From an uncultured Bacillaceae bacterium (GTDB lineage: Bacteria > Bacillota > Bacilli > Bacillales > Amphibacillaceae): DNA of 36,616 nt. The DNA is taken from positions 1 to 36,616 of the forward strand of contig CALAMD010000027.1 in assembly GCA_937925695.1 (NCBI GenBank). The letters are read 5' to 3'. The notes under the pieces are model-generated. The model was given only the letters and a program-made list of their open reading frames with translations. It was not told the DNA's origin and did no database searches. Shown one piece after another: positions 1 to 9,050 of this stretch. The position numbers were made by a program, and so were the translations under genes. Every line of letters starts with the position of its first letter. Position 1 is the first letter of the stretch.

Positions 1-17
1 TGATAAAGGAGATTGCT

Positions 18-1169
18 ATGAAGATTGTAATTGCACCCGATTCATTCAAAGGGAGTCTTACATCTATTGAAGTGACAAATATAATTGAGACAGCCATTTT
101 TGCTGTGAACCCCAATTATTCTGTTATTAAAAAACCGATGGCAGATGGTGGCGAAGGAACGATAGATGCCTTGTTATCGACTACAAAAGGGGAACGGATT
201 AACCTTAAATGTACGGGACCATTAGGAGAAACAGTTGAAACATACTATGCCATTGTTGGTAATACAGCTATTATCGAATGTGCGAATATTGCTGGATTAA
301 CTCAAGTTCCACCTTCAAAACGGAATCCAGATGTGACAACAACCTATGGAATCGGAGAAGCTATTTTAGATGCTCTAGATAAAGGCTGTCAATCGTTTAT
401 TATTGGTTTAGGTGGAAGTGCAACGAATGATGGTGGTTTAGGCATGCTAATTGCCCTTGGCATGAGAGCGTATGATGATCGTGATGAAAGGGTCGGCATA
501 TTTGGAAAAGATCTGTTGAACGTTCGACGAGTTGACCTTGCCAATTTAGATCCCCGATTACAACATATTCAAATTCAAGTTGCTTCAGATGTTCATAACC
601 CATTATGTGGGGATCGGGGAGCGAGTGTTGTTTATGGTCCCCAAAAAGGCGCAACTCCTGAGCAAATTCAAAGTTATGATAATGCTTTGCGTCGTTTCGC
701 TACCCTCGTTGAATCACATATAGACCGACAAGTGCAACACATTCCAGGTGCAGGTGCAGCTGGTGGCCTTGGTTTTGCTTTATTAGCATTAGGGGCAGAA
801 ATTGATTCTGGTGCTGCCTTAATTGCCACCAAGATGCATATTGAACAAGCCATAAAACAAGCAGATTTAGTTATTACTGGCGAAGGACAAAGTGATGAAC
901 AAACATTGTATGGGAAGGCACCCGGGTATATAGCAACACTGGCAAATAAATACAAGGTACCTGCAATTTTAATTTCTGGTAGTATCTATGATGTAGAGAA
1001 ACTACAAAAAGTTTTTGCTGGGTGTTTTGCGATACCTAATCGACCTCTGACGTTGGCTGAGTCTATGAAGGAAGCAGAGTCATTATTATATTTACAAGCT
1101 AAACAGGTTATCAATCTGGTGAGTACTGTTATTGAGAGTGGCTCTATTCCTAATGAAAAAAGGGAATAG
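18..1169 (+). CDS. glxK: Glycerate kinase, GlxK/GarK type
   Basis: Phosphorylates D-glycerate with ATP in the cytoplasm, feeding glycolysis. The 383-residue protein has the usual length for the type-1 glycerate kinase family. It opens with the family hallmark PDSFKGSLTS (residues 7-16), has MADGGEGT near residue 41, a glycine-rich GLGGSATNDGG near residue 130, and GAGAAGGLGFAL near residue 243. An AAAGGAG ribosome binding site at 5-11 fixes the ATG at 18. The window begins with TGA TAA, which may be the end of an upstream gene in the same operon (inference). Glycerate kinases often serve glucarate, galactarate or glyoxylate pathways, which fits the uronate gene uxaE nearby. The family call is secure; the pathway is inferred. 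Confidence 0.93.
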   Translation: MKIVIAPDSFKGSLTSIEVTNIIETAIFAVNPNYSVIKKPMADGGEGTIDALLSTTKGERINLKCTGPLGETVETYYAIVGNTAIIECANIAGLTQVPPSKRNPDVTTTYGIGEAILDALDKGCQSFIIGLGGSATNDGGLGMLIALGMRAYDDRDERVGIFGKDLLNVRRVDLANLDPRLQHIQIQVASDVHNPLCGDRGASVVYGPQKGATPEQIQSYDNALRRFATLVESHIDRQVQHIPGAGAAGGLGFALLALGAEIDSGAALIATKMHIEQAIKQADLVITGEGQSDEQTLYGKAPGYIATLANKYKVPAILISGSIYDVEKLQKVFAGCFAIPNRPLTLAESMKEAESLLYLQAKQVINLVSTVIESGSIPNEKRE

Positions 1170-1207
1170 TGGTATTTTTATAAAAGTTTAAGTCTAGGTA
1201 AATAGAT

Positions 1208-1235
1208 GTTTGCTAGCTAAATAAAGCTAGCAAAC
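1208..1235. terminator. Stem-loop between convergent genes
   Basis: A perfect 11-bp inverted repeat, GTTTGCTAGCT at 1208-1218 and AGCTAGCAAAC at 1225-1235, with a 6-nt loop. It lies between the convergent glycerate kinase and MATE-like genes and touches the latter's stop codon. Neither side has a clear T-run, so it may be a weak bidirectional terminator or a 3'-end stabilising hairpin. Confidence 0.5.
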
Positions 1236-2563
1236 TAGTCATGTTGAGGGACGCGTTGGTTTTTTCTCATCAAATAAACAATTAAAGAAATGATGATAAA
1301 ACCAGCTATTTCACCTAAGGCAGAGGCGATAGAACCATTGATCCCATTTAGATGGGGCCAAATTCTTACAAATATAAATAAGGAAAGGATAACAACGATT
1401 AAGTTACCTGCCTGAGCAAATAACATTTTATTTGTTTGGCGATGTAGCATTAAGAAACCATTTAAGAAATCAACCCAAGGGAAAATAAAGGTTTTAATAA
1501 TGAAAAATTTTAACACGGCTATCGTCGCTAATGATAAGGACTCATCAGCACCCATGATCACTTGCATAAAGGTCATACCAATTGGTGTATAACATAGAAT
1601 AATTAACAGTAAAGTTGGAATGGTACTCATCATAAATACGAACTGAATGACTTTCTTTTTAGTATGATTTTTATAAAATTGGATGACTAATTGATGGGTA
1701 TACATGAAAAAACCTAATATCATATTCACAATACTTACAGCTAGCGCAAATGAAGCAATACTCATTTCTATATCGTTAGCTTGACTCAGTAATATATAGA
1801 TGATGGGGACGAGTATTGATTGCATAAAAAAGTATAGGACCAATGGGAAGTAAAATCTCGCAATATCAGAATGATATAGTTGATAGGTTTGATCCTTCGC
1901 TTTTATTTCATGTTTTAGTAGAGATTGTCCCTTATAAACACTTATGCCACATTCGATGAGCATGCCCGTTAGGAAAATCAATGCGCCACTCACACTAGTA
2001 ACATAATCCAAAGCAATGAGTAAACCAGAAATGATAAACATGCCAATTAAGCGTACAACAACACCAATCGTTAACCAATTCGTAGCAAGTTGTTGGATGA
2101 TCACACCTTGATACAATCCACGAACACCCGATAGAATAATGACAATTGAAATAACTTTATACGTAATTGATATGGCATCAACCATATTTTCATCGGCATT
2201 AAAGAAATTTGTGTACATCCAAGGACCAATGGGTGAAAAGGCAATGATTGTACTTAGGGACATAATCACAATTGATACATAAAGGAAGAACTTCCCGATT
2301 TTTTGAAAGGATTGCCTATCTTGTACGAGGGCAGAAGATGTGTGACGAAAAATAATCATGGATCGTTCAAAAAGACCAAACATTGACATGGCTACAGCGT
2401 AACAGGCAATAATGAAGGCTGCATTTTCCCCTCTACTCAATGTACCATTAATAATAACGTGGGAAATTGAAGTTAGGCTAGATGATATACCTAATGGGAT
2501 GAAAAAGAAGCTTAGTTGTTTAAAAGACAGTGGTCGGTTACTATCCACGTATAAAAACCTCAT
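1235..2563 (-). CDS. MATE/Wzx-like multispanning membrane protein
   Basis: A 442-residue integral membrane protein with about 12 hydrophobic segments and short polar loops, the size and layout of MATE/MOP-superfamily exporters and flippases. No specific substrate motif is visible, so drug or lipid-linked sugar substrates cannot be separated. It is convergent with glycerate kinase and divergent from uxaE. The start is uncertain. ATG at 2563 has an AAAAGAG stretch directly against it with no proper spacing. A GTG five codons later (codon 6) has GATGAGG about nine bases upstream and may be the true start. Its upstream region carries a 12-bp-arm inverted repeat at 2620-2649. Confidence 0.75.
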   Translation of the reverse strand: MRFLYVDSNRPLSFKQLSFFFIPLGISSSLTSISHVIINGTLSRGENAAFIIACYAVAMSMFGLFERSMIIFRHTSSALVQDRQSFQKIGKFFLYVSIVIMSLSTIIAFSPIGPWMYTNFFNADENMVDAISITYKVISIVIILSGVRGLYQGVIIQQLATNWLTIGVVVRLIGMFIISGLLIALDYVTSVSGALIFLTGMLIECGISVYKGQSLLKHEIKAKDQTYQLYHSDIARFYFPLVLYFFMQSILVPIIYILLSQANDIEMSIASFALAVSIVNMILGFFMYTHQLVIQFYKNHTKKKVIQFVFMMSTIPTLLLIILCYTPIGMTFMQVIMGADESLSLATIAVLKFFIIKTFIFPWVDFLNGFLMLHRQTNKMLFAQAGNLIVVILSLFIFVRIWPHLNGINGSIASALGEIAGFIIISLIVYLMRKNQRVPQHD

Positions 2564-2619
2564 CTCTTTTGTGTACTCATACCAATGTAGTTAACTTAAT
2601 TGTAAGTAATATTTACCAG

Positions 2620-2649
2620 GTTTACAACTATCTATCAATAGTTGTAAAC
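2620..2649. promoter_or_regulatory. Inverted repeat in the MATE/uxaE divergent region
   Basis: GTTTACAACTAT (2620-2631) and ATAGTTGTAAAC (2638-2649) form a perfect 12-bp inverted repeat with a 6-nt spacer. It lies 57 bp upstream of the MATE-like start, where that gene's promoter would be. It could be a regulator binding site or a hairpin. There is no T-run that would make it an intrinsic terminator. Confidence 0.5.
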
Positions 2650-2696
2650 TATGATTGGGAGTAGTTGCCAATTAGACTTGAAACATATATCATAAA

Positions 2697-2714
2697 AATA
2701 ACAACGTTGTTATT
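2697..2714. promoter_or_regulatory. 18-bp perfect palindrome upstream of uxaE
   Basis: AATAACAAC followed directly by GTTGTTATT is a perfect 18-bp palindrome about 93 bp before the uxaE start and 15 bp before a cre-like box. Spacer-less palindromes of this length are typical operators for dimeric repressors of the LacI or GntR type. No such regulator gene is adjacent, so the cognate protein is unknown. Confidence 0.55.
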
Positions 2715-2728
2715 CATGTAAATTGAAA

Positions 2729-2742
2729 TGATAGCGCTTAAA
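2729..2742 (+). promoter_or_regulatory. cre-like box upstream of uxaE
   Basis: TGATAGCGCTTAAA matches 12 of 14 positions of the catabolite-responsive element TGWAANCGNTNWCA. It is 66 bp before the uxaE start, suggesting CcpA-mediated glucose control. The match is imperfect. Confidence 0.45.
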
Positions 2743-2807
2743 CTTGAAATGAATCCATTATAGTCGTGGATAAAAGCTAGTAAAATATGAAAAAGGAATG
2801 GTGATCC

Positions 2808-4301
2808 ATGAAGGAATTACAACCAATTATTGATCAATTAGCAACAGGAAATGTACCATCCAGTACGGAAAGTGTAAAAGTGTATGAGAAATCATACCAG
2901 CAATATGAAGACGTTCACTTACTAATGGTCAAAGTGGATACAGAAAAATATTTAGTAGTTGCTGGGCAAGGGACGCTCTTTGATGAGTTGACAGGCGAAC
3001 AACTCACTGACAATAGCAAGGTATGTCCTTTGACACACGAAAATCGCCTAGTTATTAATCGTTATTTTGACTTTACAGTACCCCGAGCCTTTGGTACAAA
3101 AATAGCCACTATTGGTTTAGGGGATCGATTAGGCTTGGCATCGCCTGGACATATTCAAACAATTGAGGGAAGAAAGGTTAAACCAGTTCTTGCTCAACAA
3201 AGTATTAGAGAATTAACACTGACAAACCGTTCGATGGAAGATATGCTTGATGCAGCCGCTTTTGCCGTGTTCCAAGAAGGTTATCAGGGTGGCTATGGAG
3301 CTGATGGGGATCATATTAAAGAGGAAAAAGATATTCAATCAGCCTTAGCACTTGGTGTGTCGATGATAACGTTAGACTGTTCCGATCAAATTGATAAAAC
3401 AGTTGAAGAAGCATCACTAGAGGAGTTAGAAAAACGTTATCAACAATTACCAGCTGAAGTCCAAGACCAATACAATGAACGATATTTAAATCAAACGTTT
3501 GAAGTAAATGGCTTAGAGATTACTTTTGACCGTGAAGCGGTTATGAAAAATGTATTGTTATATGATGAAGCGATAAATTATACAACTCATGTATACGAAA
3601 AATACATTCATAAAGCTGGGCGCGATATTGATTTTGAGATTTCTATTGATGAAACAGAAACAGTTACATCACCACAAGCTCATTTCTTTGTCGCCAATGA
3701 ATTAATGAAAAGAAATGTAGCAGTCATCAGTTTAGCGCCAAGATTCTGTGGGGAATTTCAAAAAGGGATTGATTATATCGGTGATTTAGAGCAGTTTGAA
3801 ATCGAACTGAGAGAACATGCTTTAATCGCTGAACATTTTGGTTATAAGTTAAGTATTCATTCCGGAAGTGACAAGTTCGCAGTCTTCCCGATTATTGCGA
3901 AATATACGAAAGGCATTTTACACGTAAAAACAGCGGGTACAAACTGGTTAGAAGCTATTCGTGTGATTGCTAAAACAAATCCTGATCTGTATCGACGGAT
4001 GCATGTGTTTGCTTTAGAAAATTTTGCTGAAGCCTTGAAGTATTATCATGTTACCCCTGATTTAGATAGCATTAAGCCTTTGGATGAAGCTACTGATAAT
4101 GAATTACCAGCTTATATGGATGATGATGCGGCAAGACAGTTATTCCATATTACTTACGGATTAATTTTAACTACAAAGGACGATCAAGGGAAATTCGTCT
4201 TTAGAGATGAGTTTTTCAAGACTTTGCATGATTATGAGGACGAGTACAATGCTGCCTTGATCAAACATATCGGTCGTCATTTAGATACATTATCTTTATA
4301 A
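2808..4301 (+). CDS. uxaE: Tagaturonate epimerase
   Basis: A 497-residue protein recognisable as the UxaE family, metal-dependent cytoplasmic enzymes that epimerise D-tagaturonate to D-fructuronate, linking galacturonate to the glucuronate branch. Visible features include the N-terminal region ending in PRAFGTKIATIGLGDRLG (about residues 93-112), a GYGADGDHIK stretch near residue 163, and conserved acidic and His residues (FEISIDETET near 273; SIHSGSDKF near 348; HVKTAGTNWLEA near 372) that probably line a metal site. AAGGA at about 2792 precedes the ATG. It is followed by its own terminator, so it appears monocistronic. A palindrome and a cre-like box lie upstream. Activity is inferred from family membership. 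Confidence 0.85.
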   Translation: MKELQPIIDQLATGNVPSSTESVKVYEKSYQQYEDVHLLMVKVDTEKYLVVAGQGTLFDELTGEQLTDNSKVCPLTHENRLVINRYFDFTVPRAFGTKIATIGLGDRLGLASPGHIQTIEGRKVKPVLAQQSIRELTLTNRSMEDMLDAAAFAVFQEGYQGGYGADGDHIKEEKDIQSALALGVSMITLDCSDQIDKTVEEASLEELEKRYQQLPAEVQDQYNERYLNQTFEVNGLEITFDREAVMKNVLLYDEAINYTTHVYEKYIHKAGRDIDFEISIDETETVTSPQAHFFVANELMKRNVAVISLAPRFCGEFQKGIDYIGDLEQFEIELREHALIAEHFGYKLSIHSGSDKFAVFPIIAKYTKGILHVKTAGTNWLEAIRVIAKTNPDLYRRMHVFALENFAEALKYYHVTPDLDSIKPLDEATDNELPAYMDDDAARQLFHITYGLILTTKDDQGKFVFRDEFFKTLHDYEDEYNAALIKHIGRHLDTLSL

Positions 4302-4310
4302 ATGCATATA

Positions 4311-4341
4311 CAAAAAGGTCACCATTAGCGTGACCTTTTTG
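4311..4341. terminator. Intrinsic terminator after uxaE
   Basis: A 12-bp stem, CAAAAAGGTCAC (4311-4322) paired with GTGACCTTTTTG (4330-4341), has a 7-nt loop. The A-tract and T-tract flanks allow termination in both directions. Confidence 0.88.
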
Positions 4342-4394
4342 TGTCCTATCGTCAAAATATAACTTCAAATGTTACAGCTATTCGTTTGATAATA

Positions 4395-4429
4395 AAGCTT
4401 GTAAGATTTGTTACTGATCTTACAAGCTT
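4395..4429 (-). terminator. Terminator of the chemoreceptor gene
   Basis: AAGCTTGTAAGAT (4395-4407) pairs with ATCTTACAAGCTT (4417-4429), a 13-bp perfect stem. It lies 12 bp past the chemoreceptor stop codon. On the minus strand the stem is followed by a moderately T-rich TTATTATC. Confidence 0.75.
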
Positions 4430-4440
4430 ATCAATAACCT

Positions 4441-6201
4441 TTAATTTAATTTAAAGGTTTGAATTTCGTCATTCAGTTGTTCAGCGAGTTTAGCTAATTC
4501 ATCAGCACTACTAGAAATTTCATCCATAGCACTTGATGTTTGTTGGACAGTCGCAGCAGCTTGTTCTACTCCGGCAGCAGACTCCTCTGACACAGAAGCG
4601 ATATCCTGAATTAAATCATTCATATGGTCGCTATTTGTAGCAATATTTTTCAAGTTATTGGAAATAGCGACAATTTTATCAATCATGTCAGTGACAGAAG
4701 ATTCAATTGTTAAGAAACTTTCGCCTGTTTTTTCGATTTGTTCTGTTCCTTCTTTTACTTCTTCATAACCTGCATTAAGTGATGTAACGACTTGGTCTGT
4801 TTCATGTTGAATTTCGTTTACAATATGCGTAATTTCGGATACTGATGAAGCGACTTGTTCTGATAAATTTCTTACCTCTTCTGCTACGACAGCAAATCCT
4901 CTACCATGTTCGCCAGCTCGTGCTGCTTCAATAGCTGCGTTTAAGGCCAAGAGATTTGTTTGATCAGCAATATCTTTAATAACTTGAACAAGTTGTGAGA
5001 TTTGGGATGATTGTTTATCTAATCCTTGCACCTGGGCAACAGATTGAGATACAATTTCGTCTATCCGTCGCATCTGTTCCACAGATTGTGCCATCAAGTT
5101 TCGACCTTCTGTAGTTAAATCAAGGACTTGACTTGATGCGCGGCTAACATTTTGCCCTTCCTGTTCTGATGCTTGAACGATTTCAACAAAATCATTCATT
5201 CCTTCAGATAAATTAGCAGCACTATTCGCTTGGTTTTCAGCACCTGATGAAAGTTCTTGCATGGTTGATGAAATTTGCACGCCGCCTTCATTCACTTCAT
5301 TGGCTGATTGGGTTAGTTCCTCACTTCTAGCCGTAACCAACTGAGAAGCCTCAGCTACTTTAGTAATAATATTGCGAATGCTATTCTTCATTCGGTTAAC
5401 AGAATTTGATAATTGACCGATTTCGTCACGACCTTTATAGTCCATATCCTCGATTGCTAAGTTGCCTTCAGCCATTGTCGATGTTAGATCTACTACTTTA
5501 CGCAAATTATTTGATATCCGCCTACTGACAATAGCCACGATTGTCACGCCAATAATGATAGCTAGTCCACTTGCAATAATGAGGGCGAAGATACTATAGC
5601 TGATGCTAGACTTTGCGCTAGCGACTGATTCGGCTTGGTCTTCAAAAGTATATTCGATCAACATATTAATTCCATCATCAACCGCCATTCTTGTTCGGTT
5701 CGTTTGTTCTCGTCTTAATTTTGTCATCCTATCTGAAGTATTTTCTTCTTCAATAATGTCCTCAAATATATCATTCATACGATTGTCAAAATCCATGATT
5801 ACATTGAACAAGTTTTTCTGTTGCTCTGTACGCATTGCTGGTTCAACTTTTTCAACTAGTTGATTAAATTCTTCTAAAGTCTGTTCATATTGCTCTATGT
5901 ATTGTTCATCATTGGTAATAATATAATCAGCAATATGGATATCCTTCTTTTGAATTAATGTGGCCATTTGTTCTAATTCATATGTTCGAATACTATCTTC
6001 TTCTATTTGATTAATATTAGTTTCAACGATAGAGAGTTGAAAATAAACAATGAGCACTGAGGCAATGAATAGGATGGTGACTATTGAAAAGGATAATAAA
6101 TACTTATAACCAATGCGTAGATCCCGCCAATTGATAAACTCACCAAATTTATCAATGATCGGCTTTAGTTTGTTTTGTAATGTTCTAACTTTTGTTTTCA
6201 T
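4441..6201 (-). CDS. Methyl-accepting chemotaxis protein
   Basis: A transmembrane chemoreceptor of 586 residues. After a short cytoplasmic N-terminus there is TM1 (about 33-55), an extracellular, mostly helical four-helix-bundle-like sensor (about 57-200), TM2 (about 201-226), a HAMP domain (about 227-280) and a long coiled-coil signalling domain. The conserved hairpin tip that contacts CheA/CheW is at about 410-448 (ADQTNLLALNAAIEAARAG). Start ATG at 6201 is supported by a GGAGG site. The sensor belongs to no obvious sugar-binding class, so the ligand is unknown. The position beside pentose genes suggests, but does not show, a plant-sugar-related cue. A weak sigma-D-like -10 element (TCCGATGT on the minus strand, at 6252-6259) lies upstream without a good -35. 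Confidence 0.93.
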   Translation of the reverse strand: MKTKVRTLQNKLKPIIDKFGEFINWRDLRIGYKYLLSFSIVTILFIASVLIVYFQLSIVETNINQIEEDSIRTYELEQMATLIQKKDIHIADYIITNDEQYIEQYEQTLEEFNQLVEKVEPAMRTEQQKNLFNVIMDFDNRMNDIFEDIIEEENTSDRMTKLRREQTNRTRMAVDDGINMLIEYTFEDQAESVASAKSSISYSIFALIIASGLAIIIGVTIVAIVSRRISNNLRKVVDLTSTMAEGNLAIEDMDYKGRDEIGQLSNSVNRMKNSIRNIITKVAEASQLVTARSEELTQSANEVNEGGVQISSTMQELSSGAENQANSAANLSEGMNDFVEIVQASEQEGQNVSRASSQVLDLTTEGRNLMAQSVEQMRRIDEIVSQSVAQVQGLDKQSSQISQLVQVIKDIADQTNLLALNAAIEAARAGEHGRGFAVVAEEVRNLSEQVASSVSEITHIVNEIQHETDQVVTSLNAGYEEVKEGTEQIEKTGESFLTIESSVTDMIDKIVAISNNLKNIATNSDHMNDLIQDIASVSEESAAGVEQAAATVQQTSSAMDEISSSADELAKLAEQLNDEIQTFKLN

Positions 6202-6528
6202 AGCGTTCCTCCATGTAGATTCATGTTGTGTAATAATGACCCCAATTTAATACATCGGATATAATGATAAAAAAATAAAGGATCAACTGAAAATTTCAGT
6301 GAAAAAATTAAGGGCACAAAAGGATGAATGGTCATGATTTCATAATAGCAGGGATATAGGTTGAATTAATAATGGCTTTGGCAAGGCTTATTTCCACAAC
6401 TTGGCAAGTTATCAGTACATGTGATTGACGTATGGATAAAGTTATTCAAAAAACAATCACAAGGATGCAATCCAAACTACATAACTAGACAAATTTCTAC
6501 ATAGCTAGGCCAAAAGAAAAACCAGATA
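6202..6528. other. Divergent intergenic region, chemoreceptor/araD
   Basis: This AT-rich noncoding stretch separates the divergent chemoreceptor and araD genes. It should hold the chemoreceptor promoter, for which I see only a weak sigma-D-like -10 at 6252-6259. I see no other gene, repeat or RNA in it. Confidence 0.5.
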
Positions 6529-6577
6529 TTGTTATTGAAGAGGAAAAATTAATAATGCATTGCATGTACGTACATTT
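6529..6577 (+). promoter_or_regulatory. araDA promoter with AraR-type operator
   Basis: ATGTACGTACAT at 6564-6575 is a perfect 12-bp palindrome. It matches the core of the B. subtilis AraR operator (ATTTGTACGTACAAAT, from memory); the full 16-bp frame 6562-6577 matches at about 11 of 16 positions. A possible -35 TTGTTA (6529-6534) and an AT-rich -10 (about 6550-6557) precede it, putting the operator on the transcription start. The operator is well supported; the -35 and -10 are weak. Confidence 0.65.
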
Positions 6578-6651
6578 TATATTAGAATAAAACTATAGAT
6601 AAAAGCAAATAGTTGTTTGAATTGTAAATTGTAGGAAGGTGAGGCGCTCTA

Positions 6652-7341
6652 ATGTTAGAAGACTTGAAACAACAAGTTCTAGAAGCAAATTTAGCATTAC
6701 CTAAGCATAATTTGGTTACTTTTACGTGGGGTAATGTAAGCGGAATCTGTCGCGAGAAAAATTTAGTTGTCATTAAGCCAAGTGGTGTTCCTTATGAACA
6801 ACTAAAAAAGGATGACATGGTTGTTGTAGACCTTGACGGAAATGTTGTTGAAGGTGATTTAAATCCTTCATCAGATACGCCAACACATCTTGTCTTATAT
6901 AAAAACTTCCCTGATATCGGTGGTGTCGTCCATACGCATGCTCCTTGGGCAACTAGTTGGTCGCAAGCAGGTAAAGGAATCCCCCCACTAGGAACGACAC
7001 ATGGCGATTACTTTTATGGTACCATCCCTTGCACAAGACCGATGACAGAAGAAGAAATTAAAGGCGATTATGAATTAGAAACTGGTAATGTAATTGTTGA
7101 AACCTTTAAAGACCTCGATCCAAATGCGATTCCAAGTGTTCTTGTCCATAGTCATGCACCTTTTTCATGGGGTAAAGATCCTAATGATGCTGTGCATAAC
7201 GCTGTTGTTTTAGAAGAAGTAGCTAAGATGGCTTTACAGACATATCAACTTAACCCAAATACTCCTCGCATGGATCAAGCATTGTTAGATAAGCACTACC
7301 TAAGAAAACATGGTGAAGATGCCTATTACGGTCAAAAATAA
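6652..7341 (+). CDS. araD: L-ribulose-5-phosphate 4-epimerase
   Basis: Converts L-ribulose 5-phosphate to D-xylulose 5-phosphate, the last step of the classical L-arabinose pathway, in the cytoplasm. Its 229 residues are the normal class II aldolase/epimerase size. Visible residues include the zinc ligands H94 and H96 (VVHTHAPW) and a third His in VHSHAPFSWG (H166/H168), D75 in the SSDTPTH phosphate-binding loop, D119 (HGDYF) and a C-terminal Tyr in EDAYYGQ, all matching E. coli AraD. The ATG at 6652 has a GGAAGGTGAGG site. araA follows after 173 bp with no terminator between, so they are probably cotranscribed from the AraR-boxed promoter. The araBAD or araABD kinase gene is not present on either side. 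Confidence 0.95.
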   Translation: MLEDLKQQVLEANLALPKHNLVTFTWGNVSGICREKNLVVIKPSGVPYEQLKKDDMVVVDLDGNVVEGDLNPSSDTPTHLVLYKNFPDIGGVVHTHAPWATSWSQAGKGIPPLGTTHGDYFYGTIPCTRPMTEEEIKGDYELETGNVIVETFKDLDPNAIPSVLVHSHAPFSWGKDPNDAVHNAVVLEEVAKMALQTYQLNPNTPRMDQALLDKHYLRKHGEDAYYGQK

Positions 7342-7514
7342 TCTAGTTGTTTATGATGATGACAATTCGAACAATATTTGCTTCGTAATAACGACCTTGG
7401 GAATGGATCCAAGCATATGATCAACAGTCCTTTAAGATTTGCCAACTAGAAAGTCGTGTCGATGTTTTAAGATCTTTTAATTACAATGATGAAGAGGAAA
7501 ATGGAGGAATAGTA

Positions 7515-8999
7515 ATGCTAACAATTAAACCTTATGAATTTTGGTTTGTCACTGGAAGTCAGCACCTATACGGTGATGAAACCCTTCTAGAAGTTGAAAA
7601 ACATTCAAAGATTATCGTCGAAAAATTAAACGAAAGTGGTAAATTACCGTATAAAATTCAATACAAAAATTTAGTAACGAATGCAACTGACATTAGAAAT
7701 TTAATGTTAGAAGCTAATAATGATGAAAATTGCGCTGGTCTTATCACATGGATGCATACGTTTTCACCGGCTAAAATGTGGATTTCAGGTTTGCGTGCCT
7801 TACAAAAACCACTACTACATTTACATACCCAGTTTAATCGCGACATTCCTTGGGACGATATCGATATGGATTTCATGAACTTAAACCAGTCTGCCCATGG
7901 TGACCGTGAATATGGGTTTATCGGTACCCGAATGGATGTTGCCCGTAGAGTGATTGTTGGTCATTGGGAAAATGATGATGTAGTTGCTAAGGTAGGCGAC
8001 TGGATGCAAACAGCTGTAGCAGTTACAGAAGGAACTAATATTAGAGTCGCTCGTTTTGGCGACAACATGCGTGATGTAGCGGTAACAGAAGGCGATAAGA
8101 TTGAAGCACAAATTAAGTTTGGCTGGACCGTCGATTATTATGGTATCGGTGATTTAGTAGAAGAAATCAATCAGGTTTCTGACGATGATGTGGAAGCCTT
8201 GTTTGAAGAATATACGAAGTTATACGAAATGCCTGCTGAAGCAAGTGAACCAGGACATGTAAGAGATTCCATTTTATATCAGGCCCGGGTAGAGCTTGCG
8301 CTAAAATCCTTCTTATCACGTGGAAATTACAATGCCTTTACAACGAACTTTGAAGATCTCCATGGAATGAAACAATTACCAGGACTTGCTGCTCAACGCT
8401 TAATGGCACAAGGTTATGGATTTGCGGGTGAAGGTGACTGGCGTACAGCTGCATTGTTACGCATGATGAAAATTATTGCTAATAATAAAGGTACTTCCTT
8501 CATGGAAGATTATACGTACCATTTAGAACCAGGAAATGAAATGATTTTAGGCGCACATATGCTTGAAATTTGTCCAACTGTTGCTGCAACAAAACCAAGA
8601 ATTGTTGTTGCACCCCTAAGCATAGGTGGAAAAGCTGATCCAGCCCGTCTCGTATTTGATGGCCGTGGTGGTAAAGCAATTGCTGCATCACTAGTCGAAT
8701 TGTCTGGTAGATATCGCTTAATCGTAAATGAAGTTGAAGCAGTACAACCGACTGAAGAAACACCAAAATTACCGGTTGCCAAAGTATTGTGGAAACCAGA
8801 ACCATCCTTGGCGGAAGCTACTGAATCCTGGATTTATGCTGGTGGAGCACACCACACAGTGTTCTCATTTGAAGTGACAACTGAGCAATTATATGATTTT
8901 GCTGAGATGACTGGAATAGAATGTGTTGTGATTGATAAAGATACGAATGTAAGACAATTAAGAAGCGAATTAAAGTTCAGCGATGCATATTGGAGATAA
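7515..8999 (+). CDS. araA: L-arabinose isomerase
   Basis: Isomerises L-arabinose to L-ribulose in the cytoplasm using a Mn2+ ion. The 494-residue length and numbering coincide with characterised AraA enzymes: the four metal-site residues fall at E306 (GFAGEGDW), E331 (SFMEDYTY), H348 (GAHMLEI) and H447 (GAHHTVF). The start ATG at 7515 is preceded by TGGAGGA. Second gene of an araD-araA unit that ends at a strong terminator 50 bp downstream. The order araD-araA differs from the B. subtilis araABD order, and ribulokinase is missing from the unit. Confidence 0.97.
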   Translation: MLTIKPYEFWFVTGSQHLYGDETLLEVEKHSKIIVEKLNESGKLPYKIQYKNLVTNATDIRNLMLEANNDENCAGLITWMHTFSPAKMWISGLRALQKPLLHLHTQFNRDIPWDDIDMDFMNLNQSAHGDREYGFIGTRMDVARRVIVGHWENDDVVAKVGDWMQTAVAVTEGTNIRVARFGDNMRDVAVTEGDKIEAQIKFGWTVDYYGIGDLVEEINQVSDDDVEALFEEYTKLYEMPAEASEPGHVRDSILYQARVELALKSFLSRGNYNAFTTNFEDLHGMKQLPGLAAQRLMAQGYGFAGEGDWRTAALLRMMKIIANNKGTSFMEDYTYHLEPGNEMILGAHMLEICPTVAATKPRIVVAPLSIGGKADPARLVFDGRGGKAIAASLVELSGRYRLIVNEVEAVQPTEETPKLPVAKVLWKPEPSLAEATESWIYAGGAHHTVFSFEVTTEQLYDFAEMTGIECVVIDKDTNVRQLRSELKFSDAYWR

Positions 9000-9050
9000 G
9001 CTCAATAATGCATAAGATTTAGCTATCAACCCCTGTTAATTGAACAGTAT

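Noticed and set aside
6252..6259. A sigma-D promoter for the chemoreceptor
   Set aside because: The -10-like TCCGATGT has no acceptable -35 at the right distance, so it is mentioned in the gene entry but not called as a promoter.
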